DNA of 64,000 bases from Olsenella sp. An293. Lineage in GTDB: Bacteria > Actinomycetota > Coriobacteriia > Coriobacteriales > Atopobiaceae. The translations under genes were made by a program, and so were the position numbers. Positions 31,405 through 40,446 of this stretch are shown here, piece by piece. Each line of letters opens with the position of its first letter. The stretch's first letter is position 1. The notes below the pieces were generated by a model that was given only the letters and a program-made list of their open reading frames with translations, was not told the origin of the DNA and ran no database searches. Location: the NCBI RefSeq assembly GCF_002159495.1, contig NZ_NFIT01000011.1, positions 18,311-82,310 on the forward strand, given 5' to 3'.

Positions 31405-33870
31405 ATGACGGCAGAGAAGAACCTGCGCGCGCGGCGCGTGCGCGACGAGCGACTGGCGGCCGTGCTGCGCGGTGAGGAGCTGCTGCTGTTTGACGGTGCC
31501 ATGGGCACGCAGCTGCAGGAGCGCGGCCTTGCCGCCGGCGAGCTGCCCGAGCTGCTGTGCCTCACGGACCCGGAGAAGATCTCCGAGGTCCATGCGGCCT
31601 ACGTCGCCGCCGGCGCCGACGTGGTCACCACCAACACCTTCGGCGCCAACGCGACCAAGCTCGGCGACGCCGCGAACGTCGAGGAGGTCTTCGCGGCTGC
31701 CGTCTCCTGCGCCCGCGCCGCCCGCCCGCGCTACGTGGCGGCCGACATCGGGCCCACGGGACAGCTCCTCGAGCCCATGGGCACCCTCGCCTTCGACGAC
31801 GCCTACGAGCTCTTTGCCCGCCAGGTGCGCGCCGCGGACGCCGCGGGCGCGGACCTCTTCGTGATCGAGACCATGGCGGACCTCGCGGAGGCCAAGGCGG
31901 CCCTGCTCGCGGTGCGCGAGAACTCCGACCTGCCGGCCTTCGTCACCATGACCTTCCAGGAGGACGGTCGCACGTTCCTGGGCACCACGCCTGAGGTCGC
32001 CGCCGTCACGCTCTCCTCGCTCGGCGCCGACGCCGTGGGCATCAACTGCTCGCTCGGCCCGCGCGACGTGGCCCCGCTCGTGGAGCGCATGCTGCCGTGG
32101 ACGAGCTGCCCGGTGATGGCTCAGGCAAACGCCGGCCTGCCGCGCGTCGTGGACGGCGAGACCCGCTACGACGTGGGGCCCGAGGAGTTTGCCGTCTGCG
32201 TGGCCGACATGCTCGACGCGGGCGTGGGCGTCGTGGGCGGGTGCTGCGGGACCACGCCCGCGCACGTGGCGGCCCTGCGCGCGCTGCTCGACGTTCGTCG
32301 GCCGGCGCCGCGCTCCCTGCGGGACTGCCTCACCGTGGCGGGTCCGCAGCGGCTCGTCGCGCTGGCGCCCGGCCAGGTGGGCGTCATCGGCGAGCGCATC
32401 AACCCCACGGGCAAGCGCAAGATGAAGGAGGCCCTGCGCTCGGGCAACCACGACCACGTGATCGCCGAGGCCATGGCACAGGAGCGCGCCGGCGCCCAGA
32501 TCCTCGACGTCAACGCCGGCCTGCCCGAGATCGACGAGCGCGCCGTCATGTGCCGCCTGGTCTCGGAGCTGCTCTCGGTGACCACGCTGCCCCTGCAGAT
32601 CGACTCCTCGGACCCGGCCGTCGTGGAGGCCGCCGTCCGCAGCTACCCGGGCAAGCCGCTCGTGAACTCCGTCAACGGCAAGGCGGAGTCGCTCGCCTCC
32701 GTGGTGCCCCTGGCCGCGCGCTACGGCTGCGCGCTCGTGGGCCTCACGCTCGACGAGGACGGCATTCCGCCCACGGCGCAGGGACGGCTCGCGGTGGCGC
32801 GCAAGATCGTCGCCGCCACGGACGCCGCCGGCATCCCGCGCCCAGACGTGGCGATCGACTGCCTCGCCATGGCCGCCTCCACCGACCAGACGGCGCCGCG
32901 CGCGATTCTGGACGCCATCCGACTCGTGAAGGCGGAGCTGCCCGGCGTGCGCACGGTGCTCGGCGTCTCAAACATCAGCTTTGGCCTGCCCTTCCGACCG
33001 CTGCTCAACGCGACGTTTCTGGCGGCCGCCTTCGGGGCCGGCCTCGACCTCGCGATCATCAACCCCGGCGTGCGCCGCATGATGGACGTCGTCGACTCCT
33101 GGCGCGCGCTCTCGGGGGAGGACGAGCGGGCGCGCTTCTACGTGGAGCACTATGCGGACCGCTCGGACGCGCCGGCCGCGGCGTCCTCGGCGGGCGAGAA
33201 GAACGTCGAGCCCGCGACTGCGCCCGCGCCCGCCGGGCTTCTTGAGGACCCGGTTGAGCGCGCTCGGGCGCTCGTGCTCGACGGCCGCGCGGAGCCCATG
33301 GCAAGCGCCATGTCCGAGGTCCTTCTCGCCCACGACGCGCTCTTTGCGATCAACGAGGTGCTGGTGCCGGCCCTCGACGAGGTGGGTCGGCGCTTTGAGG
33401 CGGGGACGTTTTTCCTGCCGCAGCTCATGGCCTCGGCCGAGGCCGCCAAGGCGGGCTTCGAGACCATCCGCGCCGCCGCCGGGCCCGGGGACGCCTCCGC
33501 GGGCAAGGGCGAGGTCGTCGTCTGCACCGTGCGCGGCGACATTCACGACATCGGCAAGAACATCGTCCGGATGCTGCTCGAGAACTACGGCTTCGACGTG
33601 ATCGACCTCGGGCGCGACGTGGACCCGGAGGTGGTGGTCCGCACCGTGGAGGAGCGCCACGTGCGTCTGGTGGGGCTCTCGGCCCTCATGACCACGACGG
33701 TGCCGGCCATGGCCGAGACCATCGAGCTTCTGCGCGAGCGGGCGCCCTGGTGCAAGGTCGTGGTGGGAGGCGCCGTGCTCACGCCCGAGTACGCCCAGAT
33801 GGTCGGCGCGGACTTCTACGCCAAGGACGCCACCGAGACCGCCCGCATCGCCGAGCAGGTCCTTGGTTGA
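31405..33870 (+). CDS. metH: Cobalamin-dependent methionine synthase lacking the activation domain
   Basis: 821 residues from ATG 31405 (GGGAGG upstream). It methylates homocysteine with 5-methyl-THF via methylcobalamin. Domains in order: homocysteine-binding (FDGAMGTQLQ; zinc cysteines in GINCSLGP and VGGCCGTTPAH) to about residue 300; pterin-binding (VGVIGERINPTGKRK, QIDSSDP) 320-590; cobalamin cap (about 610-690); and B12-binding with DIHDIGKN, whose His714 is the cobalt ligand. The E. coli enzyme has about 1227 residues; the missing C-terminus is supplied by the gene just upstream. The stop codon TGA lies inside the TTGACA of the following repeat. Confidence 0.94.
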   Translation: MTAEKNLRARRVRDERLAAVLRGEELLLFDGAMGTQLQERGLAAGELPELLCLTDPEKISEVHAAYVAAGADVVTTNTFGANATKLGDAANVEEVFAAAVSCARAARPRYVAADIGPTGQLLEPMGTLAFDDAYELFARQVRAADAAGADLFVIETMADLAEAKAALLAVRENSDLPAFVTMTFQEDGRTFLGTTPEVAAVTLSSLGADAVGINCSLGPRDVAPLVERMLPWTSCPVMAQANAGLPRVVDGETRYDVGPEEFAVCVADMLDAGVGVVGGCCGTTPAHVAALRALLDVRRPAPRSLRDCLTVAGPQRLVALAPGQVGVIGERINPTGKRKMKEALRSGNHDHVIAEAMAQERAGAQILDVNAGLPEIDERAVMCRLVSELLSVTTLPLQIDSSDPAVVEAAVRSYPGKPLVNSVNGKAESLASVVPLAARYGCALVGLTLDEDGIPPTAQGRLAVARKIVAATDAAGIPRPDVAIDCLAMAASTDQTAPRAILDAIRLVKAELPGVRTVLGVSNISFGLPFRPLLNATFLAAAFGAGLDLAIINPGVRRMMDVVDSWRALSGEDERARFYVEHYADRSDAPAAASSAGEKNVEPATAPAPAGLLEDPVERARALVLDGRAEPMASAMSEVLLAHDALFAINEVLVPALDEVGRRFEAGTFFLPQLMASAEAAKAGFETIRAAAGPGDASAGKGEVVVCTVRGDIHDIGKNIVRMLLENYGFDVIDLGRDVDPEVVVRTVEERHVRLVGLSALMTTTVPAMAETIELLRERAPWCKVVVGGAVLTPEYAQMVGADFYAKDATETARIAEQVLG

Positions 33871-33995
33871 CAGTCTCGTCAGGGGTTGACAGTCTCGTCA
33901 GGGGTTGACAGTCTCGTCAGGTTATATTGTCAACCTTTGTCAAGGTTGACAATATAACCTGACGAGACTGTCAACCCCTGACGAGACTGTCAACC
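33865..33995. repeat. Palindromic repeat, family P1, perfect 54-base arms with mirrored tandem duplication
   Basis: Arms 33884-33937 and 33942-33995 are perfect inverts. Within each arm GGTTGACAGTCTCGTCAGG occurs twice, the same duplication on both sides. A third copy of that block, unmatched on the right, lies at 33865-33883 and contributes the metH stop codon. Confidence 0.93.
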
Positions 33996-34001
33996 CTGGC
34001 T

Positions 34002-34032
34002 CTGTCAATTGGGGGCTGTCCCCAATTGACAG
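34002..34032. repeat. Short perfect hairpin CTGTCAATTGGGG/CCCCAATTGACAG
   Basis: Thirteen-base arms 34002-34014 and 34020-34032 flank GCTGT. It resembles the GGGGACTGTCCC hairpin at 31322-31337 and may be a terminator-like remnant. It lies between the P1 repeat and the hydrogenase operon. Confidence 0.75.
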
Positions 34033-34168
34033 ACCGCTCGCCGGGCAAAGGTCCTTCTTGCCGAATACCGGACACTTTCTGGAAATCTGTCGGATACCCT
34101 TATCTGACTATGCCGCGGCCGAGGGGGCCGTGGCTGCAACAGACTCCAGAAGTGCAAGGAGAGGGCCT

Positions 34169-35995
34169 ATGGCTAGAATGCACGTCATGGAGCAGAGCGA
34201 GTCCCAGGCGATCATGTCGAGCATGCACGAGATGCTCGAGAAGCGCCTCTCGGTGAGCTCGCTTGCCCCATGCCCCGTCGAGTTCACGGCCTCTTACGTG
34301 GCGATGTGCGCCACCCAGAGCTGTGGAAAGTGCACACCGTGCAGAAACGGCCTGCGCATGCTGCGCCACCTGTTCAACGACGTGCTCAACAACCGCGCCA
34401 CGATGGAGACGCTCGACCTCATCGAGTCCACCGCGCGCACCGTCTATCTGTCGAGCGACTGCGCCATCGGCTACGAGGCCGGCGAGGTGGCCCTCATGGC
34501 CATCCGCGGCTTCCGCGACGACTTCGAGCACCACGTGCAGAAGCACGCGTGCGGATTTGCGCAGCACCAGACGGTGCCCTGCGTCTCGGGCTGCCCGGCC
34601 GGCGTGGACATCCCCGGCTACATCGCCCTGGTGGAGGCCGGTCGCTACACCGAGGCCGTCCGCCTCATCCGCAAGGACAACCCGCTGCCGCTGGTCTGCG
34701 GCCTGGTCTGCGAGCACCCGTGCGAGATGCACTGCCGCCGCGGCATGGTCGACGACCCGATGAACATCCGCGGCCTCAAGCGCTACGCCGTGGAGCACGC
34801 GGGCGACTACAAGCCCATCATCAAGGCCCCCACCAAGAAGCGCGTCGCCGTCGTCGGCGGCGGCCCGGCGGGCCTCTCGTGCGCGTACTACCTCACGCTC
34901 ATGGGCCACAGCGTCAAGATTTTCGAGCAGCGCCAGCACCTAGGCGGCATGCTGCGCTACGGCATCCCCAACTACCGCCTGCCGCGCGAGCAGCTCGACT
35001 CCGAGATCCAGTGGCTGCTCGACTGCGGCATCGACGTCGAGATGAACCACAGCGTCGACGGCGATGAGCTCAACCGCCTTCGCTCCGAGTACGACGCCGT
35101 CTACCTCGCCATCGGCGCCCACTCCGACAAGAAGCTCGGGCTTCCGGGCGAGGACGCCGAGGGCGTCATGTCCGCCGTCCAGCTCCTGCGTGATATGGGC
35201 GACGACAACCCGCCCGACTTCGAGGGCCTCACGGTGGCCGTCGTGGGCGGCGGCAACGTGGCCATGGACGTGGCCCGCACCTCTGTGCGCCTGGGCGCCA
35301 AGAAGGTCGTCATCGCCTACCGCCGCCGCGTCGCGGACATGACGGCGCAGGACGAGGAGATCGCCGGAGCCGAGGCCGAGGGCTGCGAGGTCATGGACCT
35401 GCACGCGCCCAAGGAGGTCGTGGTGGACGAGTCCGGCCACGTCTGCGGCCTCAAGGTCGAGCCGCAGATCATCGGCGGCCTCAAGCGCGGGCGCCCCGCG
35501 CCGCGCACCGCCGAGGGCGGCGACGTCGTGGTCCCGTGCGACCGCGTGATCGTGGCCATCGGCCAGGACATCGACTCCGGCACCTTCGAGGAGCAGGGCA
35601 TCCCCTGCAAGTGGGGCCGCATCGTGACCGACCCGGACGGCGCCGTGCCCGGGCAGGAGGGCCTGTTCTCCGGCGGCGACTGCCAGAGCGGCCCGGCCAC
35701 GGTCATCCGCGCCATCAACGCCGGCAAGGTCGCCGCGGGCAACATCGACAACTACCTTGGCTACAACCACAAGATCGAGCTCGACGTCGAGCTGCCGCCC
35801 GTGCAGTTCAAGGGCAAGATCTCCTGCGCGCGCTGCGAGATGCGCGAGCGCGAGGCGTCCGACCGCATCCATGACTTTGACATCGTCGAGAACGGCCTCA
35901 CCGACCAGGAGGCGCACCAGGAGGCGTCCCGTTGCCTGCGCTGCGACCACTTTGGCTTCGGTGCGTTCCGCGGGGGGAGGATCGAGCAGTGGTAA
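34169..35995 (+). CDS. NuoF-C/GltD-like iron-sulfur flavoprotein, probable electron-transfer partner of the hydrogenase
   Basis: 608 residues from ATG 34169 (AAGGAGAGGG upstream). Residues 33-110 match the [4Fe-4S] domain of NADH dehydrogenase NuoF (SCGKCTPCRNG, Cys52/55/58, and Cys98). Residues 120-600 match the small subunit of glutamate synthase (GltD/NfnB): iron-sulfur ligands CVSGCPAGVDIPG and CGLVCEHPCEMHC, FAD site AVVGGGPAGLSCAY near residue 228, and NAD(P)H site AVVGGGNVAMDVAR near 355. A C-terminal Cys pair (ISCARCEM, SRCLRCDHFG) is extra. No FMN/NADH domain of NuoF is present. The hydrogenase start overlaps its end by seven bases, so the two work together, most plausibly passing electrons between NAD(P)H and the hydrogenase. 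Confidence 0.9.
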   Translation: MARMHVMEQSESQAIMSSMHEMLEKRLSVSSLAPCPVEFTASYVAMCATQSCGKCTPCRNGLRMLRHLFNDVLNNRATMETLDLIESTARTVYLSSDCAIGYEAGEVALMAIRGFRDDFEHHVQKHACGFAQHQTVPCVSGCPAGVDIPGYIALVEAGRYTEAVRLIRKDNPLPLVCGLVCEHPCEMHCRRGMVDDPMNIRGLKRYAVEHAGDYKPIIKAPTKKRVAVVGGGPAGLSCAYYLTLMGHSVKIFEQRQHLGGMLRYGIPNYRLPREQLDSEIQWLLDCGIDVEMNHSVDGDELNRLRSEYDAVYLAIGAHSDKKLGLPGEDAEGVMSAVQLLRDMGDDNPPDFEGLTVAVVGGGNVAMDVARTSVRLGAKKVVIAYRRRVADMTAQDEEIAGAEAEGCEVMDLHAPKEVVVDESGHVCGLKVEPQIIGGLKRGRPAPRTAEGGDVVVPCDRVIVAIGQDIDSGTFEEQGIPCKWGRIVTDPDGAVPGQEGLFSGGDCQSGPATVIRAINAGKVAAGNIDNYLGYNHKIELDVELPPVQFKGKISCARCEMREREASDRIHDFDIVENGLTDQEAHQEASRCLRCDHFGFGAFRGGRIEQW

Positions 35996-37713
35996 ACCTC
36001 ACTATCGACGGCCGCGCCGTCAGCGTGCCCGAGGGAACGTCCATCCTCGACGCCGCCGCCCAGCTGGGCATCAAGATCCCGACGCTGTGCTACCTCAAGG
36101 ACCTCAACGAGATCGGCGCCTGCCGCGTCTGCGTCGTGGAGGTCGAGGGCATCGACCAGCTCGTCGCCGCGTGCAACAACACCGTGCTCGAGGGCATGGT
36201 CGTGCGCACCAACAGCCCCAAGGTCCGTGTGGCGCGCCGCATGAACATGGAGCTTCTGCTGGCCACGCACGACTCCGAGTGCACGAGCTGCGTGCGCTCT
36301 GGCAACTGCACCCTGCAAACGCTTGCCAACGACCTGGGCATCTCCGACCTTCCCTACGAGAAGCGCCTCATGCACGACCCGTGGGACAAGACCTTCCCGC
36401 TCATCCGCAACAACGACAAGTGCGTCAACTGCCTGCGCTGCATCCAGGTGTGCGAGAAGATCCAGGGCCTGGGCGTCTGGGACCTCGCCAACCGCGCCAC
36501 GCACACGAGCGTGAACGTCCGCGGCGGCCAGGACATCCGTGAGTCCGACTGCACCCTCTGCGGCCAGTGCATCACGCACTGCCCGACGGGCGCCCTGCGC
36601 GAGCGCGACGACACCGGCAAGGTCTTCGACGCGCTGGCCGACCCCGAGAAGGTCGTCGTGGTGCAGATCGCGCCGGCCGTGCGCGCGGCCTGGGGCGAGA
36701 GCCTCGGCCTCGAGCGCCAGGACGCCACGGTGGGCCGTCTCGTGGCGGCGCTGAGGCGCATGGGCGTGGACTACGTCTTTGACACGAACTTCTCGGCCGA
36801 CCTCACCATCATGGAGGAGGGCACCGAGCTTCTGCACAAGCTCGCGCACCGCGAGGAGAACACCTTCCCGATGTTCACCTCCTGCTGCCCGGGCTGGGTG
36901 CGCTACGTCAAGGCCGTGCGCCCCGAGCTCACCGACCAGCTCTCCACCTCCAAGTCCCCGGGCCAGATGTTCGGCGCCATCACCAAGAGCTACTTCGCCG
37001 AGCTCAAGGGCATCGACCCCAAGAACATCTTCTGCGTCGAGATCATGCCGTGCGTGGCCAAGAAGCACGAGGTCGCCATCCCCGTCATGAACGACGCCTG
37101 CGGCGATCCCGACGTCGACGTCTCGCTCACCACGCGCGAGGTCGACCGCATGATCCGCGCCGAGCACATCGACGTCACCACCCTGCCCGAGGAGAAGTTC
37201 GACGACCCGCTGGGTACCGCCACGGGTGCCGGCGTCATCTTCGGCGCCACGGGCGGCGTCATGGAGGCCGCGCTGCGCACCGCCTATCACGTGGTCACCG
37301 GCGAGACCCCGCGTCCCGACGCCTTCTCCGAGATCCGCGGCCTCGACGGCTGGAAGGAGGCCACGTTCGACCTGGCGGGCACCCCGGTGCGCGTCGCGGT
37401 GGTCCACGGCCTCGCCAACACGGCCTTCCTGCTCGACGCCATCGCCGAGGGCGCCGTGGAGTACGACTTCGTCGAGGTCATGGCCTGCCCGGGCGGCTGC
37501 GCGGGCGGCGGCGGACAGCCCATTCACGACGGCGAGGAGCTCGCCGGCGTCCGCGGCGACGTCCTCTGGGGCCTCGACCGCAAGGCGAAGCTGCGCAACT
37601 CCTACGAGAACCCGGCCATCCAGGCGCTGTACCGCGACTACCTGGGCGAGCCGCTCTCCGAGCGCGCGGAGGAGCTCCTGCACACCGACCACCACGCCTG
37701 GTCGATCCACTAA
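35989..37713 (+). CDS. hydA: [FeFe] hydrogenase, group A, monomeric CpI-like
   Basis: 574 residues from GTG 35989 (GGGGGGAGG upstream), the same length as Clostridium pasteurianum CpI. Cofactor ligands line up closely: [2Fe-2S] Cys34/45/48/62; His94 with Cys98/101/107; two [4Fe-4S] clusters Cys145/148/151/155 and Cys188/191/194/198; H-cluster Cys299/Cys300 in FTSCCPGWV, Cys355 in IMPCVAKKHE, and Cys500/504 in EVMACPGGCAGGGGQP. All catalytic residues are intact, so it should reduce protons or oxidise H2. Coupling to a GltD-like gene fits HydDB group A2 (glutamate-synthase-linked). Maturases HydE/F/G are not in the window. Confidence 0.95.
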   Translation: MVNLTIDGRAVSVPEGTSILDAAAQLGIKIPTLCYLKDLNEIGACRVCVVEVEGIDQLVAACNNTVLEGMVVRTNSPKVRVARRMNMELLLATHDSECTSCVRSGNCTLQTLANDLGISDLPYEKRLMHDPWDKTFPLIRNNDKCVNCLRCIQVCEKIQGLGVWDLANRATHTSVNVRGGQDIRESDCTLCGQCITHCPTGALRERDDTGKVFDALADPEKVVVVQIAPAVRAAWGESLGLERQDATVGRLVAALRRMGVDYVFDTNFSADLTIMEEGTELLHKLAHREENTFPMFTSCCPGWVRYVKAVRPELTDQLSTSKSPGQMFGAITKSYFAELKGIDPKNIFCVEIMPCVAKKHEVAIPVMNDACGDPDVDVSLTTREVDRMIRAEHIDVTTLPEEKFDDPLGTATGAGVIFGATGGVMEAALRTAYHVVTGETPRPDAFSEIRGLDGWKEATFDLAGTPVRVAVVHGLANTAFLLDAIAEGAVEYDFVEVMACPGGCAGGGGQPIHDGEELAGVRGDVLWGLDRKAKLRNSYENPAIQALYRDYLGEPLSERAEELLHTDHHAWSIH

Positions 37714-37745
37714 TTCAAAAGGGGGCTGACTCCTTTTGAATCTCT

Positions 37746-37785
37746 GGGCCCGGACCGTCTACCCCCACGGTCCGGGCCCGCTTTT
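37746..37785 (+). terminator. Rho-independent terminator of the hydrogenase operon
   Basis: GGGCCCGGACCG (37746-37757) pairs with CGGTCCGGGCCC (37768-37779), followed by GCTTTT. A smaller hairpin, ATTCAAAAGG/CCTTTTGAAT (37713-37741), directly overlaps the stop codon. Confidence 0.9.
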
Positions 37786-37941
37786 GTGTCACCGACGCCT
37801 GCAGCGCCGGGCGTGTCGCCCGCGGCCGCCGGGCCCTCTCGCCTGCGGAATGCGGGGTGCCTCGTGGCGGGACGGCCCTGCGCGGGAGCCATTCGGCCCC
37901 TCGTCCGGGCCATCCCGCGCCACGGCCGATGGCCGGCCCGG

Positions 37942-40320
37942 CTAGGCGCCCAGTCGGGCCCGACCCCACTCGGCCACGCGCTCCTTCATGCCGGCTACGT
38001 CGAGCACGCCCTCGGCGAAGCCCTTGCGGATGAGGCACTCGGGCACGAGCTCGTCGTACTTCTCGAAATAGGGGATCTCTGCGGGGTAGAGGAGCTCGTT
38101 TGGGTCCTCGAGGCGCTCCGCCGCGTCGCACACCACCGAGAAGAATGCGCGCTCGTCCTCGCGCATGACGAAGGTCATGAAGTACGGGCGCGACGAGTTG
38201 ACGCCCTTGATGCCGAGCTCGCCCGCGCACTTGATCTTGATGAGGCGCTCGAGAGCGAGAAACGCGTAGCTGCCCAGCCACGGAAGCAGACAGTACATGG
38301 TCTGCTTCTTGTCGTTCTCTCCCAGGCAGACGAGCGGCCCCTCGTTGAGGCGGGAGCTCCGTGCCACGAGGCGCGCCTGGCGCAGTCGCGCCCGGGCGTG
38401 CGTCATGAGATAGGGGTAGGCGGCGCTCTCCTCGAGGACGCGTCGCATGCGCTCGAGGACGTGCGTGTTGATGTCTCCCGCAACGTCGCCAAAGTAGGCG
38501 GGGACCTTTCCCTTGACCTGCGTGACGTAGAGCAGGTGACGCTCGTGGTCCACCTCGTCGACGATCCACACGTGCCCCGCGATTGCGACCTTCTCGCCGG
38601 GCGGGGGCGGGGCGCAGAGCGTGCCGATCTCGGTGGAGTCGCAGCGCACGGTGTACTCGACGTTCTCCTGGAAGACGGCGTAGAACTTGTACGAGCTCGT
38701 CACGCGCTCGCCCGCGAGGCCCACGATGAGGCCGCCCGACTCCGTCTGCTCGATGAAGTCGTTTCTCAGGAGATGGCGCAGGAGCTCGCGGAAGTCGTCC
38801 GTGCTCACGCGATGGAAGTAGGTGAGCGTGAGCACGCGGCTCGCGAGCTGGGCGGGGGAGAGCTCTCCCTCGGAGGCGAGCGTTGCGAGCGTCTGGTGGC
38901 AGAGCAGGCTGTAGGGCAGGCGGTCGAGTCGCGGCGGCTCCACCCAGCGCTCCTCGCGGTAAAGCTCGACGAGCGCGATGCCCTGCAGCAGCTTCCACGG
39001 CACGGTCTCCGGGAGCAGCGTCCTGGGCTCGGGCTGGTCCTCGCGCATGACGAACCACATCTCGGGCGGCCGCTCGCGCCGGCCCGTGCGGCCCATGCGC
39101 TGCAGGAAGCTCGAGACCGTGAACGGCGCGTCGATCTGAAACGCCCGCTCCAGACGCCCGACGTCGATGCCCAGCTCGAGCGTGGCCGTTGCCACGATGG
39201 AGAGCTCCGAAGCCTCGTCGCGCATCCGTTCCTCCGCGCTCTCGCGGATGGCGGCGGAGAGGTTGCCGTGATGGATGAGGAACCGGTCGTCCTCCCCGTT
39301 GAACTCGCAGTATGCCCGCAGCGTCGTGCAGACCTCTTCCGCCTCCTCGCGGGAGTTCGAGAAGATCAGGCACTTGTGCCCGCGCGTGTGCTCGAAGATG
39401 TAGCCGATGCCGGGGTCGGCGTTGGCTGGCGCGACGTCCGTGGGGGCCTCCTGGGGCCGGGGCTGTATCTTCGTGCTCTGACAGTCCTCGCTGCGCCGCG
39501 AAGCTGCGCGCGGAGATACAGCCCCGGCCCCAGGAGGCGCCGTGACGGGCTCCACCGACACCACGTCCGCTTCGACCACGCCTGATGCCGACTGGGCCGC
39601 GCCCTCGTCCGCCTGGGGGTCGGTGGTGTAGAAGTGCTCCATCGAGATGCGCCAGGTGCGTGGGGGCTCCTCGACGCGGGGGATGACGGTGCTGCGTCCC
39701 GTGCCGGCGGCCAGAAGCGCACCCACCGCCTCCGGGTCCCCGATGGTGGCGGAGAGCCCGATGCGCCGCGGCTGCACGCCCGCGAGGCGCGCCAGTCGCT
39801 CGATCAGGCACAGGCACTGGCCGCCGCGGTCCTTCCGCAGCAGCGCGTGCACCTCGTCTATCACCACGTAGCGCAGGTCGCAGAAGAGCTTGGAGACGGC
39901 CGCGTGACGGCGCATGAGCAGCGCCTCGAGCGACTCCGGCGTGATCTGCAGGATGCCGGAGGGACGTTTCATGAGCTTGGCCTTGTGCGAGGACGAGACG
40001 TCGCCGTGCCAGTGCCAGACGGCGACGCCCGCCTCCTCGCAGAGGTCCGTGAGGCGATAGAACTGGTCGTTGATCAGGGCCTTGGTGGGGCCGATGTAGA
40101 GCGCGCCCACCGACGCCGGAGGGTCCTCCCAGAACTCCGTGAGGATGGGGAAGAACGCCGCCTCGGTCTTGCCGGAGGCCGTGGAGGCGCACAGCAGCAC
40201 GTGATCGCTCGTGTCGAAGATGGCCTCGCCAGCTGCAACCTGAATGGCACGCAGGCTCTCCCACTCGTGCGCGTAGATGAAGTCTTGGACGAACGGTGCG
40301 TAGCGCTCGAAGATGCCCAT
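37942..40320 (-). CDS. DEAD/DEAH-box SF2 helicase (Lhr/BrxH-like) carrying an in-frame palindromic insert
   Basis: 792 residues from ATG 40320 (AGAGGATGGGG upstream); Met at 40332 would abut its ribosome site. SF2 motifs: Walker A ASTASGKTEA (residues 45-54), DEVH at 155-158, SAT at 190-192, motif V ATATLELGIDVG and VI QRMGRTGRR. The C-terminal part (about 470-792) resembles Lhr/BrxH-type helicases. Residues 262-292, in the linker between the two RecA domains, are encoded by a palindromic repeat of family P3 with perfect 25-base arms. The helicase is divergent from a toxin-antitoxin pair and near BrxD-like and TerB-domain genes in the same direction, suggesting a multi-gene DNA-processing or defence system. 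Confidence 0.9.
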   Translation of the reverse strand: MGIFERYAPFVQDFIYAHEWESLRAIQVAAGEAIFDTSDHVLLCASTASGKTEAAFFPILTEFWEDPPASVGALYIGPTKALINDQFYRLTDLCEEAGVAVWHWHGDVSSSHKAKLMKRPSGILQITPESLEALLMRRHAAVSKLFCDLRYVVIDEVHALLRKDRGGQCLCLIERLARLAGVQPRRIGLSATIGDPEAVGALLAAGTGRSTVIPRVEEPPRTWRISMEHFYTTDPQADEGAAQSASGVVEADVVSVEPVTAPPGAGAVSPRAASRRSEDCQSTKIQPRPQEAPTDVAPANADPGIGYIFEHTRGHKCLIFSNSREEAEEVCTTLRAYCEFNGEDDRFLIHHGNLSAAIRESAEERMRDEASELSIVATATLELGIDVGRLERAFQIDAPFTVSSFLQRMGRTGRRERPPEMWFVMREDQPEPRTLLPETVPWKLLQGIALVELYREERWVEPPRLDRLPYSLLCHQTLATLASEGELSPAQLASRVLTLTYFHRVSTDDFRELLRHLLRNDFIEQTESGGLIVGLAGERVTSSYKFYAVFQENVEYTVRCDSTEIGTLCAPPPPGEKVAIAGHVWIVDEVDHERHLLYVTQVKGKVPAYFGDVAGDINTHVLERMRRVLEESAAYPYLMTHARARLRQARLVARSSRLNEGPLVCLGENDKKQTMYCLLPWLGSYAFLALERLIKIKCAGELGIKGVNSSRPYFMTFVMREDERAFFSVVCDAAERLEDPNELLYPAEIPYFEKYDELVPECLIRKGFAEGVLDVAGMKERVAEWGRARLGA
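39446..39538. repeat. Palindromic repeat of family P3 inside the helicase coding sequence
   Basis: Arms 39446-39470 and 39514-39538 are perfect 25-base inverts (CCTCCTGGGGCCGGGGCTGT inner part). The core CGTGCTCTGACAGTCCTCGC...GAAGCTGCGCGCGG matches P3 copies at 14473, 14581 and 59439. The insert is 93 bases, a multiple of three, and leaves the helicase frame open. Confidence 0.9.
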
Positions 40321-40351
40321 GAGATGCCCCATCCTCTTTGTTGGCACGTCT

Positions 40352-40380
40352 AGTATACGAACAGATGTTTGAGAATGCAA
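40352..40380 (-). promoter_or_regulatory. Candidate promoter of the helicase gene
   Basis: On the minus strand TTGCAT (complement of 40375-40380), 17 bases, then TATACT (complement of 40352-40357). This is a good sigma-A type match about 32 bases before the helicase ATG. Confidence 0.65.
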
Positions 40381-40390
40381 GCAATTTATC

Positions 40391-40424
40391 TAGCATGTGC
40401 TAGCAAAGTTTGATAGCATGTGCT
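40391..40424 (+). promoter_or_regulatory. Toxin-antitoxin operator: two identical TAGCATGTGCT sites
   Basis: TAGCATGTGCT occurs at 40391-40401 and 40414-40424, each holding the palindrome AGCATGTGCT, 23 bases apart (about two helical turns). They lie just upstream of the RelB-like antitoxin start, whose product would bind them as a dimer of ribbon-helix-helix units. TTGAGA (40369-40374) with TAGCAT (40391-40396) may be the promoter, so the first site overlaps its -10 box. Confidence 0.65.
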
Positions 40425-40446
40425 TTACAGATAGAGGAGAGGGAAT

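Noticed and set aside
33865..33995. Tandem GGTTGACAGTCTCGTCAGG blocks considered as a CRISPR array
   Set aside because: The blocks are 19 bases with no unique spacers and are mirrored as an inverted repeat; no cas genes are nearby.
35761..37710. Open frame of 649 codons opposite the hydrogenase
   Set aside because: Antisense to a gene with every H-cluster ligand in place.
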